Source of the DNA: Quercus robur
Lineage: Eukaryota; Streptophyta; Magnoliopsida; Fagales; Fagaceae
Length of the DNA: 64,000 nt
Reading direction: 5' to 3'
Assembly: GCF_932294415.1 (NCBI RefSeq)
Contig: NC_065535.1
Coordinates: 86,582,862-86,646,861, forward strand
Notes under the pieces: model-generated
Seen by the model: the letters and a program-made list of their open reading frames with translations, nothing else
Told to the model about the DNA's origin: nothing
The model's database searches: none
In this document: piece after piece, positions 59,210 through 64,000 of the stretch
Numbering within the stretch: position 1 is the first letter of the stretch
Layout of the letters: each line of letters opens with the position of its first letter
Made by a program: the position numbers and the translations under genes

Positions 59210-59994
59210 TGTAGGGACAAAGGCCCAAAATCGTGAAATGGGCCTTGCGCCCCATATGAGAAGATTAGCTATGCCCGAAGAGAGGAAGTGGATGCCAAAA
59301 GGGCTCCCAACCCAGCTCTCGTGGATAGGGAGACATTTAAAGGACGGTCCGAGGAGAAATGCATCCTCGGTCGTGATGAGTATGACTCAAATATGCACTT
59401 TGTCTACTAGAAGGACCCACCCCAACAGACATTAGTAGTAAGGATGAGTCTCACAGACCCGTAGGAAAGAAGGAAACATAAGATGTCCAAGGAGAGGCTG
59501 TTGCTGTTGCATTAAATGCGTTGCAGCTACTTTTCTAGCCACATTAATGTGGAGAGGACCTGTGAACAGTGTTGTCTTGACCACCACAACTCACAAAAGG
59601 TTGAAAGGGAGTGTCCGATGGGACAAGCACTCAAGTAAGAGTCCAGATGATCGACAAGTGTAAGGTCACGATGGCTTCAAGAAGACTATATAAGAAAGGA
59701 AGTCCCCATGAGGAAAGGAGGATAGAAAAAAGTAAGGAGAATAGAGGAACAGTACAAACAACCGTAATCTTCGAACATGGACCAGCATATATTCATCTTA
59801 TTCCTTCGGACTGAGAATCTATGGATATTAACGTGCTTCACTTGTGTTCAACTGTTGTATAGCCCAATATTAACCACTGTCCACTTCGCTAAGACCTAGT
59901 TCTATAGCCCATTTTTTACAAATTCATTGTTTCTGGCCTTCTTAGACTAAGACCCCATACTTTTTGGGCTTGGGCCCCAAATTGTGACCCTACA
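59210..59994. mobile_element. Solo LTR (785 bp)
   Basis: It starts TGTAGGGACAAAGGCCC and ends CAAATTGTGACCCTACA, with TAAAC on both sides (59205-59209, 59995-59999), a perfect 5-bp duplication. The sequence is less AT-rich than its surroundings. The open frames inside (59238-59435, 59611-59814) show no known domain. Orientation and superfamily not settled. Fossil. Confidence 0.75.
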
Positions 59995-60146
59995 TAAACC
60001 ATTGTTATCAATTTTAAATCTAATATAAAATATTAAAGAGGACAGTTGATAAAACTTAAAACTACTGTGGTAGTAGTAGTGATATTGTGGGACACTAGTA
60101 CTGTTACTACTGTAATGCATGAATAGAATATCAACAAATGGCTTAA

Positions 60147-60410
60147 GTATTGTAAGCCTTGCTTAAACCTTCAAGAGTTAGGTCCTTTTGAAGGTTTAAG
60201 TATTGTAAGTCTTTATAATAAAAAAAACAAATGGCTGTGAACAACTAGTGGTGAGTTAATCCAGGAGTCTCCTATGGGGCTCTTGTCCCACATCGTTTAG
60301 TTTCAGTTGTGTGTGTGAGTTTAAAAAGCCTTGCTTAAGCCTTCAAGAGTTAGATCATTTTGAAGGTTTAAGTATTGTAAGTCTTTATAAAAAAAAAAAA
60401 AAAAAAAAAA
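60147..60410. repeat. Direct repeat of about 85 bp, 176 bp apart, second copy A-tailed
   Basis: GCCTTGCTTAA(A/G)CCTTCAAGAG and GAAGGTTTAAGTATTGTAAG occur in both copies (from about 60147 and 60323). The interval contains TCTTGTCCCACATCG, and the second copy ends in a long A run. A local tandem duplication or a short retroposed copy. Confidence 0.55.
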
Positions 60411-62590
60411 AAAAGAAAAAAAGAAAAAAAAAAGAATATCAACAAAACTAAAAACTAATTGCATAATAAATATATTAATCTCATAAAAAAAAATGAATAA
60501 ATATATCAATAGATATGTGGATTTGATGTTTGTGGTACACGATAGGCGAGACAGTCAAGACATTTTGTGGTACTACAGCTTTATCAAACAAAACAAAGAG
60601 GTATTAGCCAAAAAAAGGAAAACAAAACAAAACAGGGAGAGGAAGGGAGAAAGTTTCAGAGTCAGAGCCACTGCGGTAACTACAACTGATTTGGAGAGAT
60701 CAGATCGCCGGTCTTGACTGGAAGTTGCAACGGACGACAAGACCGACGGTTTTCAAACTTAGGCGGTTCAGCTGCTGTTCGCACAGTAACTGATTTTTTT
60801 TTTTATTATGTAAAACAGATTCTGGTTTAAAAAATCAGTACGGTAAAAAAACTGAAAAATGAACTGGTTATATCAAACCGATGGTTCTGGTGATATCATA
60901 AATATTTATTTTATAATTTTATAATTATAAAAATAAAAATATAATAAGTTTATTATTAATAATATATAAGTAAAAATTTGCAAAAAAATCATATAAGTTT
61001 TTACATCTTATAATTAGAAAATAAAAATAGTAAAATGTAAAAACATAACATTTAGTGATATTTTTCATTTAAATTTAATTATTTTTCTTCAAAATCGACT
61101 AACACATATCTTTAATTGAAATCTTAAAAATAAAACGTTTATTATTTATTTATATGTATATATATATATATATATATATTAATGAATTAATGTCAAAGAA
61201 AAATTAAGTAACTTTTAAGTTTATCCACTTAATTAATTAAAAATATTATTTTTATCTCATCATAATTATCCTAAGAAGAAAACAAAAACTAAATTCAGCA
61301 AATATCTAAAACTAAATCATAATTATCAAGTAGTGGTGATTTATTACATTATAACTACTTGAGAGAAGTGGTTGTACAATGTACAGGGTGCCTAGTAAAA
61401 CAAAAACTAAAAGTAAAGTTTTATCAAGGAATGCTAATATGTGGCTCTCATGGATTGCAAATTACAAACTAAAAAACAAAGGTGTGGCTCTCATTGTTTC
61501 GTTGTGTATACAGCTAGCAGACCAGCAGAGCACTGTCTGTAAAAGTAGAGGTTCAGTTGTTTTGTTTATTAATCTCTCTCCCCCTTTTTCTGAAGAAGCA
61601 GCTCATTTCAAGAAATTTTCAACCTCTCCTTTTCTTTGAAAATCTAAAGTCCCTCATTCTTTGGGTGTGAACATCTGTGTTTCCACACATGATTTAGAAT
61701 CTTGATTGCTTCAAGAGTCTAATCACTGATTCCATGCTTTACTTCACTTCAGTAATCACAGACGCAGATCTGAGGAAAAACAACTATCCTTGTTTCACTG
61801 ATTTAGCAAAACCGGTTCAACTATCCTTGTTTTCGGTTTTCCCGATTTATCCGTTTTTTCTTAATTTCTGGTTTTACTGAATAACCAAACCGGATTAGTG
61901 TTCAGTTTTAGTTGAACCGGACAGTTGGTTCGATTTTTAAAACCACAGTTTTTAAAGTTAAAAGCTCTGTTTGGAATCGAGGCATGTTTGGGATGTCCGC
62001 ATTTCAGGCTTTTTTTGCCCGTAACCAGCGCGTTATGTACTGTTTATTAATCATGAACAGTAATTTTAGACTAATAAACAGTATTAAGCAGTAATTTTAA
62101 ACTAATAAACAGTAATAAACAATAAAAAAATGATTTTTTTATTTTCTATTTTAATTTTCAATAAAATAAACTGTATTTAAATGCACATAAAATCTGCATT
62201 TGTATTTAAATTAGGTTAAAAATTAAAATTATTTTACTATTTAGTTATTTTTGTTACTATTTGTGATTCTATTCTATTGTATTTTTGGTATTATATATAA
62301 ATCTTATTATATTATTTTAATTGATTTTTATCTTTAATTATTATATTTTTATCAATAATTTTTCAATTTCAACCAAATAAACAAAACACACCTAAAAGTA
62401 CCCTTTTGATGAGCTGTCTGGGCCGAATTTCAAAACTATAAATTCAATGACAGTGACTTGTAATAAATAAGGTGAGAGAAAAAAATTGCCCTAACATTAA
62501 TTTTGCTAATGTTGTAGTTAATTATTTTTAATTAATAATTTAAAAAATGTGTACCTTTTTTTGGGACATCATGAACAGTCTCTTTTATTA
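60411..62590. other. AT-rich intergenic stretch upstream of the TBL gene
   Basis: No gene called. Segments rich in CGGTT/AACCG at about 60740-60890 and 61805-61945 face each other and may be worn subterminal regions of a hAT-type element. (AT)n at 61158-61179. The frame at 61379-61639 has no recognisable domain. A MITE-like stretch with CTGTTTGGAATC lies near 61965. Confidence 0.45.
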
Positions 62591-62594
62591 TTAT

Positions 62595-62604
62595 TATATA
62601 TATT
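62595..62604 (+). promoter_or_regulatory. TATA box of the TBL gene
   Basis: TATATATATT, about 42-50 bases upstream of the ATG at 62646, followed by a CT-rich TTCTCTCTCTTTGG leader. Confidence 0.5.
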
Positions 62605-62645
62605 CCCTATGTTCTCTCTCTTTGGATTGAGTAAGGTTTATAGAA

Positions 62646-62902
62646 ATGGGTTCCGGGGTTTATTTGGCATCTTTTGCTCTTTTGCATGCTGTGTTTCTTC
62701 ATCTTCCTCTTCATCACAAAGCTGAAGCTGCAAGTGAGTGCGATTTGTTCGCAGGAAGATGGGCAGTGGACAAATCATACCCACTTTACAATACAGCCGC
62801 ATGTCCTTTCATTGAGAGGGAGTTCGGTTGCCAGAAGAATGGCCGTCCCGATCTCGACTATACCAAGTATAGATGGATGCCCCTTCACTGCGATCTTCTT
62901 AG
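62646..62902 (+). CDS. TBL: TRICHOME BIREFRINGENCE-LIKE (TBL) protein, exon 1
   Basis: The exon encodes residues 1-85 and two bases of the next codon, ending at CTTAG before a GTAACC donor at 62903. Residues 1-30 are a hydrophobic signal or signal-anchor. From 32 the TBL (PMR5N) domain follows: CDLFAGRWAVD, SYPLYNTAACPFIEREF, GCQKNGRPDLDYTKYRW, with the conserved cysteines and the NGRPD/YRW motifs. Family members are Golgi polysaccharide O-acetyltransferases of cell-wall polymers or close relatives; the catalytic GDS and DxxH motifs are in later exons outside the window. The exon is open and a TATA box lies at the right distance, so the gene may be intact. Which TBL subgroup it belongs to cannot be told from this exon. 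Confidence 0.88.
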
Positions 62903-64000
62903 GTAACCACACCAACCATTCTTTCCTATCTTTTTCATACCTCTAAAATGTCATTCTTGGAATGAATCTTCGTTGTGTGACCACAATGCACATTGAGAAA
63001 CAACTTCAGTACCTTGCTTGAATAACAAATTTTGATCATTTCATAAATTTCATCCTTCTTTCTTTTTCTTTTCTTTTTTTTTTTAAGAAATAAACATATA
63101 AAACCATTTATTTTATAGTTGGAATGGCTTTTTTTTTTTTTTTTTGGTTGGTAGAAGTTGGAATGACTTTTGTGAATGAATGAATATTGAATAAAACGCG
63201 ATAAAAGTTGGAATGACTTTTTTTTTCACTTTTTATAATTGCAGAGCTAAAATTAAAGTAAAACCCAAAAGTTATATTGTGACTATCTGTAATTGCATTT
63301 GTTATTTAAATATCGTTTATTGGTTACATAACTTTTATAAACACTCTAGACACCCTTAATTTGTCTCTATGTTTCAAGTGCAATGGCCTCTCGCATTTAT
63401 TTATTTATTTTAAATTCTCTCAAACTCAAAGCTATTAAAAAAGAAAAACTAAAATATAGAATAAATCTCGTTCTCCCACTCTATGGGCTAAGTTATATAA
63501 TATATTATAATATTTCATGACTATCATGTGAACATAGATCACATGTGAATATAAAAGTCCGTGGCATATGGCAACCAATTAGGTTGGGATTCGCATTAGC
63601 TTAAAATTTTAGTTTTTTTTTTACCGTTTAGTTTAGTTTATTTTTGTTATTATTTATGAGTTTTATTATATTTTTTTAATATTATTCATAAATTTCAATG
63701 TATTGTTTCAATTATTTTTTAGTTTTATTTACAGTATTTTTAATAAAAAAATTTTAAATTTCAACTAAATAAACTGCTTCTAAATAGTATCCTTAGTCAC
63801 ATGATTTGTTGGAGAATGTTTGACGGCACAACCAAGCTCTAATTGGCTGTCGTGTCACTTTTTCACAAATCTTTAATTATTAGATTTAGAGGTGGGAAAA
63901 AGCTGGGCATTGTTTTGGTTTTTGGCACTGTGGTTATCTTTCTCATAATGACACACATTCTCTTTTAGCATGTGGGAAGCAAAGCTGTTCTTCACTCTAG
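62903..64000 (+). other. Intron 1 of the TBL gene (continues beyond the window)
   Basis: AT-rich with T runs near 63070 and 63130. No second TBL exon was found before the window ends, so intron 1 is at least about 1.1 kb, or later exons are missing. Confidence 0.6.

Overview
The window looks like nuclear DNA of a woody eudicot, with an oak-like Fagaceae tree as my best guess rather than a proven assignment. It is AT-rich and intron-rich, and most of it is nested transposable elements. Host coding DNA is sparse: two tandem copies of a receptor kinase that carries a glycoside-hydrolase-18 (chitinase-like) ectodomain, both on the minus strand, and the first exon of a TRICHOME BIREFRINGENCE-LIKE (TBL) gene at the right edge on the plus strand.

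Left third (1-24.2 kb). Positions 584 to 1 hold the open 5' part of one GH18-type receptor gene, which runs off the left edge. From 24015 down to 9959 lies a second copy whose seven-exon structure can be followed: GH18 exon, membrane-anchor exon, then kinase exons, three of which have the 211, 238 and 151 bp sizes usual for S-domain-type receptor kinases. This copy is dead. Its GH18 exon has a stop and two frameshifts, a 1.5-kb hAT-type transposon sits inside the ATP-binding-loop codons of exon 3, exon 4 is out of frame, and the last exon has a stop. Its introns hold a MULE-like element with a 9-bp target duplication, two PIF/Harbinger-like elements with TAA duplications, and several MITEs. 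Between the two copies lies a LINE split by a 3.65-kb solo LTR with a perfect 5-bp target duplication.

Middle (24.2-44.9 kb). A composite DNA-transposon block (about 25.28-34.85 kb) has outer inverted repeats, a CACTA-like element nested in it, and inside that a 3.4-kb near-complete palindrome, a 315-bp tandem duplication and a 175-bp TRIM-like LTR. It is followed by a second solo LTR of the family at 1.7 kb, in the opposite orientation and again with a perfect 5-bp duplication, a 441-bp foldback MITE with a perfect 10-bp duplication, and a MULE-like element with 0.4-kb inverted repeats around a GC-richer core (Pack-MULE candidate).

Right third (44.9-64 kb). A broken Ty3/gypsy element of the Tat type lies at 46.0-57.8 kb: gag-pol on the minus strand and an extra ORF on the opposite strand. 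Two solo LTRs of one further family have inserted into it in opposite orientations. A 1.1-kb direct repeat brackets the whole element and resembles the 3' flank of the dead receptor gene. Then come another solo LTR (59.2-60.0 kb), AT-rich DNA, and the TBL first exon at 62646-62902.

The host genes do not form a pathway visible here. The main biological story is the decay of a tandem chitinase-domain receptor kinase cluster under repeated transposon insertion. No RNA genes or CRISPR arrays were recognised. All homology calls come from reading the sequence, not from searches.
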